In this document: positions 56,209 to 64,000 of the stretch, piece after piece | Layout: every line of letters starts with the position of its first letter | Position numbering within the stretch: the first letter of the stretch is position 1 | DNA from: Streptomyces sp. cf386 | Lineage (GTDB): Bacteria; Actinomycetota; Actinomycetes; Streptomycetales; Streptomycetaceae | Direction: 5' to 3' | DNA: 64,000 nucleotides | Assembly: GCF_900103585.1 (NCBI RefSeq) | Contig: NZ_FNHV01000001.1 | Coordinates: 513,326-577,325, forward strand | Notes under the pieces: model-generated | Told to the model about the DNA's origin: nothing | The model's database searches: none | The model's input: the letters and a program-made list of their open reading frames with translations, nothing else | Translations under genes and position numbers: made by a program

Positions 56209-57282
56209 CTATGGCCTGTCGTCAGCTTGCCACCTCGTCTCGAGGTCGCGGACCAGGTCGATGGCCCGGCCCAGGGTGGCGAGCCGGGCGTCGAGAGTCT
56301 CGCCGGCGGGATAGAAGCGGACGGTGTCGACACCGACGTCGCGCCACACGCGCAGTCGCTCACGCACCATGTCCTCGGTTCCGATCAGCGTCGTCGCCAG
56401 CACCATCTCGTCGGTGATCAGACCGGCCGCGCCGTCCCGGTCCCCGGCCTGCCAACGGGTCCGGACCTCGGCCGCGACCTCGGCCCAACCCTGGCGGCTG
56501 TAGGCGTTGTTGTAGAAGTTCGTGGTCGCCGAGCCCATGCCGCCGAGGCTGAAGGCCAGCTCCTTCTTGCGTCCGGCCACCATCATGCGCAGGTCGTCCT
56601 CGTCCTCCGCGAAGGCGACCTCGGCGCCCTGGCAGATGTCGAGGTCGGCGCGTGTACGGCCGGCGTTGGCAAGGCCCCGGTCCAGGTGGTCGAAGTACGC
56701 CTCTTTGGCGCCTTCGGGTACGAAACTGGTGCCCAGCCAGCCGTCGGCGATCTCACCGGTCAGGTGCAGCATCTTCGGCGAGAGGGTGGCCAGGTAGACG
56801 GGGATGTCGTGCTCGGCACGCACGGACAGACGCATGGGCCTGGCCTCCCCACCGGGCAGCGGGATCTGGAATTCACGGCCGGGGTGGGAGATCTTCTCCC
56901 CCGAGGCGGCCTGTCGCACGATCTCGACGGTCTCGCTCATCCGGGACAGCGGCCGGTCGAAAGGCACGCCGTGCAACCCTTCGATCACCTGCGGTCCGGA
57001 GGGGCCAAGCCCGAGGAGGAAGCGCCCCTGGGAGATCTGCGACAGCGTGATCGCGGCGCGCGCGATGGCCATCGGCGTGCGGGTGCCGAGCTGGATGATT
57101 CCCGATCCGAGAAGCATGCGCTCCGTCTTCGCGGCGAGATAGCCCAACGGCGAGGGTGCCTCGGAGCCCCACGCCTCCGCCACCCAGCAGATGTCCAGAC
57201 CGAGCCTCTCCGCCTCGGTGACGTAGTCGACGATCTCCCGCCAGTCGCCGCCGGAGGCTTCGATCGTGGTGGAGGTACGCAT
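56209..57282 (-). CDS. F420-dependent LLM-class oxidoreductase
   Basis: TIM-barrel protein of 357 residues of the luciferase-like family. The start is the ATG at 57282, which overlaps the upstream gene's stop by one base (TGATG), so translation is coupled. Family features: VTEAERLGLDICWVAEAWGS, LAAKTERMLLGSGIIQLGTR, ISQGRFLLGLGPSGPQVIEG. In actinomycetes this group uses cofactor F420 to reduce or oxidise steroid or polyketide intermediates. The SRPBCC partner upstream may bind the hydrophobic substrate. Confidence 0.9.
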   Translation of the reverse strand: MRTSTTIEASGGDWREIVDYVTEAERLGLDICWVAEAWGSEAPSPLGYLAAKTERMLLGSGIIQLGTRTPMAIARAAITLSQISQGRFLLGLGPSGPQVIEGLHGVPFDRPLSRMSETVEIVRQAASGEKISHPGREFQIPLPGGEARPMRLSVRAEHDIPVYLATLSPKMLHLTGEIADGWLGTSFVPEGAKEAYFDHLDRGLANAGRTRADLDICQGAEVAFAEDEDDLRMMVAGRKKELAFSLGGMGSATTNFYNNAYSRQGWAEVAAEVRTRWQAGDRDGAAGLITDEMVLATTLIGTEDMVRERLRVWRDVGVDTVRFYPAGETLDARLATLGRAIDLVRDLETRWQADDRP

Positions 57283-57812
57283 CACAGACTCGCCTCGCCC
57301 GAGGTCCGGGGGCTCTCGGCCAGCTTCTTGACCCCTTCGAGGGTGACGGTCATGTTGGCCTCGAACTCCCGCATGCGCACGAAGACGATCTTCTGCTCCT
57401 TCTCCGGCATGCGTTCGATGGCGAAGGAGAGACCCGAGGGAGCCGGCCCCATCTGCATCCACTCCCGCAGCAGAGTGCCTTCGTCCTGCGGCTCCAACGT
57501 GAACCGCCAGATCGCCGTGGGGTACTGCGGATCCTCTACCGCCCAGGCGAGCCGCTTCGGCGGCTCGCACTCGACGATGTGGGACGTGGTGGCCCACTCC
57601 CCGAGCGCTTCATGCTTGCTCCGGCCGACGAACCGGGCTCCCAGAGCGGGCCCGCTGCCGTCCAGCCATTCCACCGACTGCAGCTCGGGGCTCATGCGCG
57701 GCATCAGCTCGATGTCGGACACCAGCTTCCACACCTGAGCCGGTGGTGCGGCGATCCAGGTGTGGACCTCAACCGTCGGCTTGTCCGCATAGCGTGCGCC
57801 CGTCCACTCCAT
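57282..57812 (-). CDS. SRPBCC/START-like ligand-binding protein
   Basis: Protein of 176 residues. Polyketide-cyclase-like fold: VEVHTWIAAPPAQVWKLVSD, IELMPRMSPELQSVEWLDGS, and a C-terminal long helix ending FEANMTVTLEGVKKLAE. Such proteins bind lipids or aromatic rings without fixed catalytic residues. Start at the ATG at 57812. Translationally coupled to the LLM oxidoreductase; the HxlR regulator precedes it on the same strand by 111 bases. Confidence 0.88.
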   Translation of the reverse strand: MEWTGARYADKPTVEVHTWIAAPPAQVWKLVSDIELMPRMSPELQSVEWLDGSGPALGARFVGRSKHEALGEWATTSHIVECEPPKRLAWAVEDPQYPTAIWRFTLEPQDEGTLLREWMQMGPAPSGLSFAIERMPEKEQKIVFVRMREFEANMTVTLEGVKKLAESPRTSGEASL

Positions 57813-57923
57813 GACCCCGCAGCCTCTCTGCCGCCAAGAACACCCACATGAGCGTCTGACCAGTAAAGTTGCGTAGGTAGACCCACTTGTCAAGGGTGAC
57901 GTGCCTTCCAGGGCGCTGCCCGG

Positions 57924-58421
57924 TCAGCCCGCGAACCGCTCCCGCACATCCGGCCGTTCGGCCAAGTGCGGTGGGTAGCCGGGGCCCATCCGGGGGTGGG
58001 TGTTGTCCAGGGTCAGGGGCTCACCGCAGGCGGCGCACACCACCTCGGCATGCGTCTCCTGCCCGCACGCCTCGTGGCGCATCGTCACCGGTGGGCCCGC
58101 TTCGCCGGAGAGCCAGCGGTCCCCCCACCGGTTCATCACCAGCAGCACGCCATAGAAGTCGCGCCCCTTCTCGGTGAGCACGTAGTCATGGCGGACCGGC
58201 TCCGTCTGGTAGGGCCGCTTCTCCAGCAGCCCCTCCTCCACCAGCCGACGCAGCCGGTCCGTCAGCGTGTTGCGGGCGATCCCCAGCGACTCCTGGAACG
58301 CGTCGAACCGCCGGATCCCGTAGAACGCCTCACGCAGCACCAGCGGCGTCCACCAGTCCCCGAGCAGGTCCATGGTGCGCGCGATCGAGCAGGGCCACTG
58401 CGCAAAGGATGTCCGTCTCAT
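57924..58421 (-). CDS. HxlR-family regulator
   Basis: Protein of 165 residues from the ATG at 58421 (an alternative start four codons upstream exists). Winged helix: CSIARTMDLLGDWWTPLVLR, then RFDAFQESLGIARNTLTDRL. The N-terminal cysteine (WPCSIAR) is in the sensing position of the family. The C-terminal tail again carries a CGQETHAEVVCAACGE cysteine cluster, like the HxlR at 39326. Same strand as, and upstream of, the SRPBCC and LLM genes. Confidence 0.9.
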   Translation of the reverse strand: MRRTSFAQWPCSIARTMDLLGDWWTPLVLREAFYGIRRFDAFQESLGIARNTLTDRLRRLVEEGLLEKRPYQTEPVRHDYVLTEKGRDFYGVLLVMNRWGDRWLSGEAGPPVTMRHEACGQETHAEVVCAACGEPLTLDNTHPRMGPGYPPHLAERPDVRERFAG

Positions 58422-58506
58422 GACGGCCAGCATAGGTTCGTCCAGTCGTGAGACCCAGCAGGTGAACCGAACAGCGACCCGGTGCGCAGTCTCTTGTGCT
58501 CCATCA

Positions 58507-58519
58507 ATAACGAAGTTAT
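58507..58519. promoter_or_regulatory. ATAAC-GAA-GTTAT operator, copy 1
   Basis: Perfect 5-bp inverted repeat with 3-base spacer, ending only 9 bases before the SDR start at 58529. The same element occurs at 60177 between the TetR at 59460 and the 60405 operon. Flanks also match (AATAAC...GTTATGT). Confidence 0.8.
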
Positions 58520-58528
58520 GTTGCCGCC

Positions 58529-59425
58529 ATGAAACGTGACTTGCTGGGCAAGAAGCTGGTTGTTACCGGAGCGGCACGCGGCATCGGTGAGAAGGTGGCC
58601 CGCCTGGCTGCCGCCCGAGGGGCCCGGGTGACCGTGATCGGACTCGAAGCCGATCGGTTGCGCGCCCTCGCCGACGAGCTGAGTCCCAGCGCTTCGTGGC
58701 GTGAGGCCGATGTGCGCGACAGGGCCGCTCTACAGTCGGCGATCGACGAGGCCGCCGAGGTCATGGGCGGCGTCGACCTCGTGGTCGCCAACGCCGGCGT
58801 CGTGGCGTACGGGACGGTGCGGCAGACGGACGAGGCGTCGTTCGAGCGGGTTCTGGACATCAACCTCAACGGCGTCTTCCGCACCCTCAAGTACGCGACG
58901 CCCCATCTGGAGCGCAGCCGTGGCCATGTGCTGGTCGTGGCGTCCGCGCTGTCGTTCATGCCGCTGGCCGCGATGGCCTCGTACGGCGCGAGCAAGGCCG
59001 GGGCCGAGCTGCTCGCTCTGACCTACCGCCAGGAGGTGGCCCACCTAGGAGTCACGGTCGGCGTGGTGCACCCCTCCTGGATCGACACGGACCTCGTCCG
59101 GGGCGCCGAGGCGGACCTCCCCTCGTTCCAGGGCCTGCGCGCGCGGCTTCCCTATCCGGGCAACGTCACCACGAGCGCCGACCGGGCGGCCGCCGCGATC
59201 GTCGACGGGCTCGTGCGCCGACGCAGCCGTGTGTACGTCCCGCGCGCGGTCGTCGTGGCCAACTGGGCGAAGGGGGCGCTGAACTCGCCATTGGCGTGGC
59301 CTTGGATGAGGCGTTTCGCCGCCCGGGCGGTTCCCTCCCTCGAACGGGAGGTCGCAGCCCTGGGCAGGAACGACCAGCGCACGCCGAGCACCGATACCCC
59401 TGCCGCGAAGACCAGGTCGTCCTAG
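58529..59425 (+). CDS. Short-chain dehydrogenase/reductase
   Basis: Protein of 298 residues. VTGAARGIGEKVARLAAARG, VVANAGVVAYGTV, catalytic Ser in VASALSFMPL and YGASK. The C-terminal region (SRVYVPRAVVVANWAKGALN) is found in steroid/lipid-acting SDRs of actinomycetes. ATG lies next to the ATAAC-type operator, so a repressor would block translation start directly. Probably the dehydrogenase step of the pathway coded at 60405-63817. Confidence 0.92.
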   Translation: MKRDLLGKKLVVTGAARGIGEKVARLAAARGARVTVIGLEADRLRALADELSPSASWREADVRDRAALQSAIDEAAEVMGGVDLVVANAGVVAYGTVRQTDEASFERVLDINLNGVFRTLKYATPHLERSRGHVLVVASALSFMPLAAMASYGASKAGAELLALTYRQEVAHLGVTVGVVHPSWIDTDLVRGAEADLPSFQGLRARLPYPGNVTTSADRAAAAIVDGLVRRRSRVYVPRAVVVANWAKGALNSPLAWPWMRRFAARAVPSLEREVAALGRNDQRTPSTDTPAAKTRSS

Positions 59426-59459
59426 CCGCACCCGGGGCAGCGCCCAACCCCCCGGCTTC

Positions 59460-60143
59460 TCACCGGACTTGGGCGATCGAGTCGTACAGGCGCGCACCGG
59501 CCGCATGGGAGGCCTCAGCACGCTCCCGCTCCCCACCCAGTCCGACAGTGAAGTTCACGCCCATCGGCACGAGCACCTGCGCCACGGCGTCGTCGAACTC
59601 GACGAAGTGCTCAGCCAGTTCAAGGGTGATGTAACCGTGCACGTAACTCCACAGCTGGGCGGCGATGGCTCCGGGTTCCTGACGCTCGATCCTGCCGGTG
59701 CGCACGAGCCGTTCGCACGCCGCGGTGACATGAGCGTGGGCTTCCCGAAAGGCCGGGGAATGCCCGCTCATGCGACGGTCCGTATCCGGCAACGGCCGGT
59801 ACGTCGCCCGAGTGGACAGACCGAACATCAGGTCGTAGAGGTGAGGGTTCTCACGGGCCTGCCGGCGGCAGGTCAAGGCCATGGCGAAGAGGTCCGCGAC
59901 CGGGTCCTCCGTCACCGGTACCCGGCCGAACGCCGCGCCGAGTTCCTTGAACCCGTGGTCGGCGACAGCGCTCATCAGCTCGGGGATCCCACCGAAGTGG
60001 CTGTAGACCACCATCGTCGACAGTCCGCTCGCGGACGCCACCGCGCGCACCTTCAGAGCCGACGGACCCTGCTCGGCCAGCAAGCCGACGGCCGCCTGCA
60101 CAAGTCGTTCCGGTGCGTCATCGACTCTCGCCCGCCCTGCCAT
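59460..60143 (-). CDS. TetR/WHG-domain repressor of the CoA-ligase unit
   Basis: Protein of 227 residues from the ATG at 60143 (a further in-frame start ten codons upstream). Helix-turn-helix PSALKVRAVASASGLSTMVV, YSHFGGIPELM. The C-terminal domain matches the WHG group of TetR proteins (AAQLWSYVHGYITLELAEHF). The ATAAC-type palindrome 34-46 bases upstream, and the same element before the SDR at 58529, make this protein the likely regulator of both and of the divergent 60405 operon. Confidence 0.9.
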   Translation of the reverse strand: MAGRARVDDAPERLVQAAVGLLAEQGPSALKVRAVASASGLSTMVVYSHFGGIPELMSAVADHGFKELGAAFGRVPVTEDPVADLFAMALTCRRQARENPHLYDLMFGLSTRATYRPLPDTDRRMSGHSPAFREAHAHVTAACERLVRTGRIERQEPGAIAAQLWSYVHGYITLELAEHFVEFDDAVAQVLVPMGVNFTVGLGGERERAEASHAAGARLYDSIAQVR

Positions 60144-60176
60144 GTCCCGCACGCCTCCACCGTTGACACACATGAA

Positions 60177-60189
60177 ATAACTTGGTTAT
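60177..60189. promoter_or_regulatory. ATAAC-TTG-GTTAT operator, copy 2
   Basis: Second copy of the element at 58507, in the divergent region between the TetR (59460) and the enoyl-CoA hydratase operon (60405). Confidence 0.8.
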
Positions 60190-60404
60190 GTAATTCTTCA
60201 CGGCAATAGTACACATCGTGTGTGACCTGCCGCCTCGGATACACACGTCCGCTCTCGGACACGCCATCACGCGCTGGTCCAGTCTCCTGCCGCCCCTGCG
60301 GGCACAGCGTGTCGGGCGAACCCGACCTCATCGCTGCGACACGCATCCGCGGCCGTCCCCACGCACTTTCCCATCGCCATGAACTCAGCACGGGAGCAGA
60401 ACTC

Positions 60405-61373
60405 ATGCCATACAAAGACAAGGGCCGTCTCACGGTCGAAGATCGCGGGGCCGTTCTGATCGCGCGGGTCGACGGCGGCCCGCTCCAGGAGTTCGGCCTC
60501 GACATCGCCCAGCAGCTGGAGAAGCTGGTGGCCCGAGCCGACCGTGATCCGAACATCCGTGCCGTCGTCTTCACCGGGGCACATCCCGAGCGGTTCGTCA
60601 GCCATGCCGCGGTCCGGTGGCTGCAGGAAGAGGGCGCCGCGAGCCCTACGGTCGGCCGGCGCGCTGCCTCAGCCGTCGTCCGCATGGCCAAGCACGTGGA
60701 CCGGTCCCGCCTCCTCGGGTCCGTGATGCGCAGAACCCCGATGCGCGGGGCTCTGCAGCTGGAACGTCTGCACAGGACCTTCCTGCGGATGAACGCCAGC
60801 GGTGTGCTTTACGTCGCCGCCCTCAACGGTTCCGCTCTCGGCCTCGGCGCGGAGTTCGCCTGGGCGTGCGATCTGCGGGTCATGGCCGACGGGGACTTCT
60901 TCATCGGCCAGCCGGAGATCCTGCTCGGCATCATCCCGGGCGGGGGCGGCACCCAGCGGCTGACCCGCCTGATCGGCACCCACCGGTCCCTGGCCGCGAT
61001 CCTCGAAGGCAAGCCGTTCACGCCCGAAGAGGCCCTCGCCAACGGGGCGGTGGACAAGGTGGTCGCGCAGGACAAGGTGGTCGCGCAGGCGGTCGATCTC
61101 GCCGAGCACTTCGGAAAGCGGTCGAAGGCGTCGGTCGCGGCCGCCAAGAGGTCGGTGTACTTCGGCGGCTCGATGTCACTGGAGGACGGTCTGCACGTCG
61201 AACGCGCCGAGTTCTTCGCCCAGATCATGTCAGAGGAAGGCCAGAGGCTGATGCTCGACTACCAGGCCACAACCGCCGCCACCGGCGAACTCCCGCTCTA
61301 CACACCGGGCACCTACGCACGAGCCCTCGCCTCGGGCAGCGTGCCGGGCCGTCGCTCGACGAGCGGGCGGTGA
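60405..61373 (+). CDS. Enoyl-CoA hydratase/isomerase family protein
   Basis: Crotonase-fold protein of 322 residues, longer than the usual ~260 because of a ~45-residue insertion after HPERFVSHAA. Active-site segments AALNGSALGLGAEFAWACDL and FIGQPEILLGIIPGGGGTQR are intact with both glutamates. A perfect 18-bp tandem duplication at 61053-61088 repeats DKVVAQ. First gene of an operon with a hydrolase (gap 7 bases) and a CoA ligase. Probable beta-oxidation-like hydration of an enoyl-CoA. Confidence 0.9.
   Translation: MPYKDKGRLTVEDRGAVLIARVDGGPLQEFGLDIAQQLEKLVARADRDPNIRAVVFTGAHPERFVSHAAVRWLQEEGAASPTVGRRAASAVVRMAKHVDRSRLLGSVMRRTPMRGALQLERLHRTFLRMNASGVLYVAALNGSALGLGAEFAWACDLRVMADGDFFIGQPEILLGIIPGGGGTQRLTRLIGTHRSLAAILEGKPFTPEEALANGAVDKVVAQDKVVAQAVDLAEHFGKRSKASVAAAKRSVYFGGSMSLEDGLHVERAEFFAQIMSEEGQRLMLDYQATTAATGELPLYTPGTYARALASGSVPGRRSTSGR
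61053..61088. repeat. 18-bp perfect tandem duplication
   Basis: GACAAGGTGGTCGCGCAG occurs twice head to tail, adding DKVVAQ in frame to the hydratase. Confidence 0.95.
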
Positions 61374-61380
61374 ACCGACG

Positions 61381-62304
61381 ATGACCACTCAGCAGTCCTT
61401 CACCCGTCACGACATCACGTTCCCTTCCGGCGACAGCAACTGCGCCGGCTGGCTCTACCTCCCCACAGGCGTCACGTCTCCGCCCGTCGTCATCCTCGGG
61501 CACGGCCTCGGCGCCGTCCGCGAAATGCGGCTGGACGCCTTCGCCGAGCGCTTCGCGCAGGCCGGCATCGCCGCGGTGGCCTTCACCTACCGGCACTTCG
61601 GCGACAGCGGCGGCCACCCTCGCCAGCTCCTGTCGATCAAGCGTCAGCTCGCCGACTGGGACGCCGCCATCGCCTACGTCAAAGCCCGCACGGACGTCGA
61701 CCGGACCCGCATCGCCGTATGGGGCAGCTCGTTCGGCGGCGGCCATGCCATCACCGTCGCCTCCCGCCACCCCGAACTGCGCGCGGCAGTGTCGCAATGC
61801 CCCTTCACCGACGGTCTCGCCTCCGCGCTCGCGCTGGGCCCTGCCGCCTCACTCAAGGTCCTCCCCGTGGTCGCCCGCGACCTGGCGGCCAGAGGCCGCG
61901 GAAAGCCGCCCGTGATGGTGCCGATCGCCGCCACCCCCGGCTCTTCGGCCCTCATGAACGCCCCGGACGCCCTGCCCGGATACCAGGCGCTCCAGCCTCC
62001 GGGAACGACGTTCCGCAACGAGGTGGCGGCGCGGGTCATCCCGACCATCCTCACCTACCGGCCCGGGCGCGCGGCCAAGAAGATCGCCATGCCGATCCTC
62101 TTCTGCGTCAGCGACACCGACTCCGTCACGCCTCCCGCCCAGACCCTCCGCTACGCGCGCACCGCACCCAAGGGAGAGATCAAGAGGTACGACGCCGGCC
62201 ACTTCGACTTCTACACCAGCGAGACCTTCGAAGTACTGGTGCGCGACCAGATCGAGTTCCTCACCCGCCAGCTGAACCCGGCAGCCGCCACTTCAGCTCC
62301 GTGA
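61381..62304 (+). CDS. Alpha/beta hydrolase, dienelactone-hydrolase/DltD-like
   Basis: Protein of 307 residues. Nucleophile Ser in VWGSSFGGGHAI (GxSxG), Asp in SDTDSVTPP, His in YDAGHFDFY. The first strand reads PPVVILGHGLGAVREMRLDA, typical of hydrolases acting on acyl or thioester bonds in fatty-acid or polyester catabolism. Not closely related to the other hydrolases of this window. Second gene of the 60405 operon. Confidence 0.92.
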   Translation: MTTQQSFTRHDITFPSGDSNCAGWLYLPTGVTSPPVVILGHGLGAVREMRLDAFAERFAQAGIAAVAFTYRHFGDSGGHPRQLLSIKRQLADWDAAIAYVKARTDVDRTRIAVWGSSFGGGHAITVASRHPELRAAVSQCPFTDGLASALALGPAASLKVLPVVARDLAARGRGKPPVMVPIAATPGSSALMNAPDALPGYQALQPPGTTFRNEVAARVIPTILTYRPGRAAKKIAMPILFCVSDTDSVTPPAQTLRYARTAPKGEIKRYDAGHFDFYTSETFEVLVRDQIEFLTRQLNPAAATSAP

Positions 62305-62341
62305 CCGGACCGCATCACACCCAGACAGGTACGCCCTCGCC

Positions 62342-63817
62342 ATGAATTTCGCATCTCTGCCCGACCGCCGCGCGTCCCTCGACCCCGACGGGGCCGCGGT
62401 CTCGGACGGCCGCCAGGCCCTCACCAACGTCCAGTTGCTGCGTCGCGTCCAGGCGGCGACACGTCACCTCCAGGACCTCGGGATCGGCCCCGGCGATGTC
62501 GTGGCTGTCAAGCTCACCAATCGCGTGGAGTTCGTGCTTCTGCTGTTCGCCGCCTGGCGGCTCGGCGCCACCATCACGCCGGTCAACCCGAGCATGACCG
62601 ACATCGAAGTGGCCCGACAGCTCAAGGACTCCCGCGCACGCCTTCTGCTGAGCGAGGACGGCGAGGCCGCAGTGGCGGACGGGACTGCCTTTCTCGCCGT
62701 CGGCGAACTGCGCGACGACGCAGCGGCGGAGCCGGATGAAGCCCCTCTTCCGGACCCGTCCGCGCTGGCCCTGCTCATCTACACCAGCGGCACGACCGGG
62801 GTTCCCAAGGGGGTGATGCTCGATCACGCCAACATCGACGCCATGGCGGACATGGGGCGTCGGGCGCTGGAGGTCGGTCCGGTCGACCGGTGTCTGCTGA
62901 TCCTGCCGCTCTTCCACGTCAACGGCATCGTGGTCAGCACCCTCGTACCGTTGCTGGCGGGCGCGAGCGTCACCATCGCCGACCGATTCAATCCCCAGAC
63001 GTTCTTCGACGTGGTCGAGCGCGAGCGCCCCACCTTCTTCAGCGCCGTGCCGACGATCTACAGCATGCTCGCGGCGCTCCCGGACCAGGTCCGCCCCGAC
63101 ACGTCGTCCCTGCGCTTCGGAGTCTGCGGCGCGGCACCCGCCTCCGCCGAGCTGCTGACCCGGTTCGAGGCCCGTTACGGATTTCCGCTCGTCGAGGGGT
63201 ACGGGCTGTCCGAGGGAACCTGCGGCTCCACCATCAATCCTGTCGCGGGCCCTCGACGCGCCGGAACCGTGGGACTGCCCTTCCCCGGCCAGGAGATCCG
63301 GATCGTCGACGCCGACGGCAGCGAGGTGCCGCCGGGCGGGGACGGAGAGGTCGTCGTGCGGGGCCCCAACGTCATGCGGGGCTATCTCGGCCGCCCGGAG
63401 GAGACAGCCAGGGTCATCGTCGACGGCTGGCTGCACACCGGCGACGTGGGCCGGCTCGACGCCGACGGATACCTGACCCTGGTCGGACGTTCGAAGGACA
63501 TGATCATCCGGGGTGGGGAGAACATCTACCCCAAGGAGATCGAGGACGTCCTCGTCGGTGACCCGTCGGTGCTCGAGGCCGCCGTGATCGGCGTCCCCGA
63601 CGAGAAATGGGGAGAGGTCGTCGTCGCCTACGTCCAGCCCCGACCGGGTTCGACCGTCGATCCGTCGGCACTGCAGTCCCTCTGCGCGCGCAGCCTCACC
63701 GGCTTCAAGCGCCCGACCGCGTTCTTCGTGGTGGATGCCATCGCGAAGAACGCGGTCGGCAAGATCGACAAGGTCTCGCTGCGTGCTGCCCACGCCGAGG
63801 TCTCCGCGCGGTCCTGA
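62342..63817 (+). CDS. Acyl-CoA ligase (class I adenylate-forming)
   Basis: Protein of 491 residues. AMP-binding P-loop ALLIYTSGTTGVPKGVML, the GYGLSEG adenine motif, and TGDVGRLDADGYLTLVGRSK preceding the hinge, with catalytic lysine in AKNAVGKIDK. Length and motif order match long/medium-chain fatty acid or aromatic acid CoA ligases. Third gene of the operon; it would activate the free acid released by the hydrolase or taken up, which the hydratase then processes. Confidence 0.93.
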   Translation: MNFASLPDRRASLDPDGAAVSDGRQALTNVQLLRRVQAATRHLQDLGIGPGDVVAVKLTNRVEFVLLLFAAWRLGATITPVNPSMTDIEVARQLKDSRARLLLSEDGEAAVADGTAFLAVGELRDDAAAEPDEAPLPDPSALALLIYTSGTTGVPKGVMLDHANIDAMADMGRRALEVGPVDRCLLILPLFHVNGIVVSTLVPLLAGASVTIADRFNPQTFFDVVERERPTFFSAVPTIYSMLAALPDQVRPDTSSLRFGVCGAAPASAELLTRFEARYGFPLVEGYGLSEGTCGSTINPVAGPRRAGTVGLPFPGQEIRIVDADGSEVPPGGDGEVVVRGPNVMRGYLGRPEETARVIVDGWLHTGDVGRLDADGYLTLVGRSKDMIIRGGENIYPKEIEDVLVGDPSVLEAAVIGVPDEKWGEVVVAYVQPRPGSTVDPSALQSLCARSLTGFKRPTAFFVVDAIAKNAVGKIDKVSLRAAHAEVSARS

Positions 63818-64000
63818 CCTCCAGGAATGGCGCTTGGGGCTGTCTCCGGTGGCGGCCCTCAGCTCCGTGTCAGGGACCGAGTCCAGATCCGGGACCCCCC
63901 AGAACTCCGCGAGCTTCGCCACTCGCCCGGCCTGCCGGGGACATCCGCGAAGTTGCACGCAAGGATGGCCCAGCCCTATCGGTGCGCTCGCTCCCAGGCC
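63818..64000. other. 3' flank, no gene supported
   Basis: Short end of the window without recognisable coding sequence on either strand. Confidence 0.4.

Overview
The window is very GC-rich, with the codon and third-position bias of an actinomycete. Gene content points to Streptomyces or a close relative: xylA/xylB/ROK xylose genes, a SNF2 helicase with a SWIM-finger partner, F420-type LLM oxidoreductases, and many TetR-SDR pairs. The mix of catabolic genes, regulators and decayed genes suggests a chromosomal arm rather than the core. The organism assignment is inference.

Layout. (1) 0-16 kb is ordered and looks vertically maintained: SNF2 helicase and SWIM protein, secreted phytase-like esterase, a small membrane protein, xylose isomerase divergent from xylulokinase plus ROK regulator, acetamidase/formamidase, a Tat-exported amidase, and a GAF regulator followed by an aldehyde dehydrogenase. 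(2) 15.6-33.6 kb is a mosaic of intact catabolic genes (alpha/beta hydrolases, Old Yellow Enzyme, enoyl-CoA hydratase, SDR, TetR regulators) among many broken genes (IS3 piece, N-terminally truncated propionyl-CoA synthetase, MDR reductase, GH3 and GH78 glycosidases, AraC, SDR, MFS, aldo/keto reductase, amidase). (3) 34-40 kb holds a DUF485 plus solute:sodium symporter pair, an amidase, and an HxlR regulator divergent from a quinone-oxidoreductase-like enzyme. (4) 40-50 kb is again mixed: NmrA-like protein, SDR/TetR pair, SDR/acyl-CoA dehydrogenase pair, MarR, broken aldehyde dehydrogenase and hydrolase, IS5 and integrase scraps. (5) 50.8-63.8 kb is compact: SDR plus TetR, an isolated lipoamide dehydrogenase, a saccharopine-dehydrogenase-like enzyme opposite a TetR, an HxlR/SRPBCC/LLM run, an SDR, a TetR, and an enoyl-CoA hydratase/hydrolase/CoA-ligase operon that looks like a fatty or aromatic acid degradation unit.

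Regulatory logic visible in the DNA. Palindromes related to TTACGATCGTAA lie upstream of eight genes between 20.2 and 32.3 kb, which also contains two closely similar TetR proteins; together they look like one scattered regulon. ATAAC-NNN-GTTAT occurs before the SDR at 58.5 kb and between the TetR at 59.5 kb and the CoA-ligase operon. A 24-bp element of the form CTGAGTAT..GTAAAC links the amidase promoter to the HxlR/reductase promoter 2.9 kb away. Several other divergent pairs have their own palindromes. No rRNA, tRNA, CRISPR array, prophage or recognisable biosynthetic cluster was seen.
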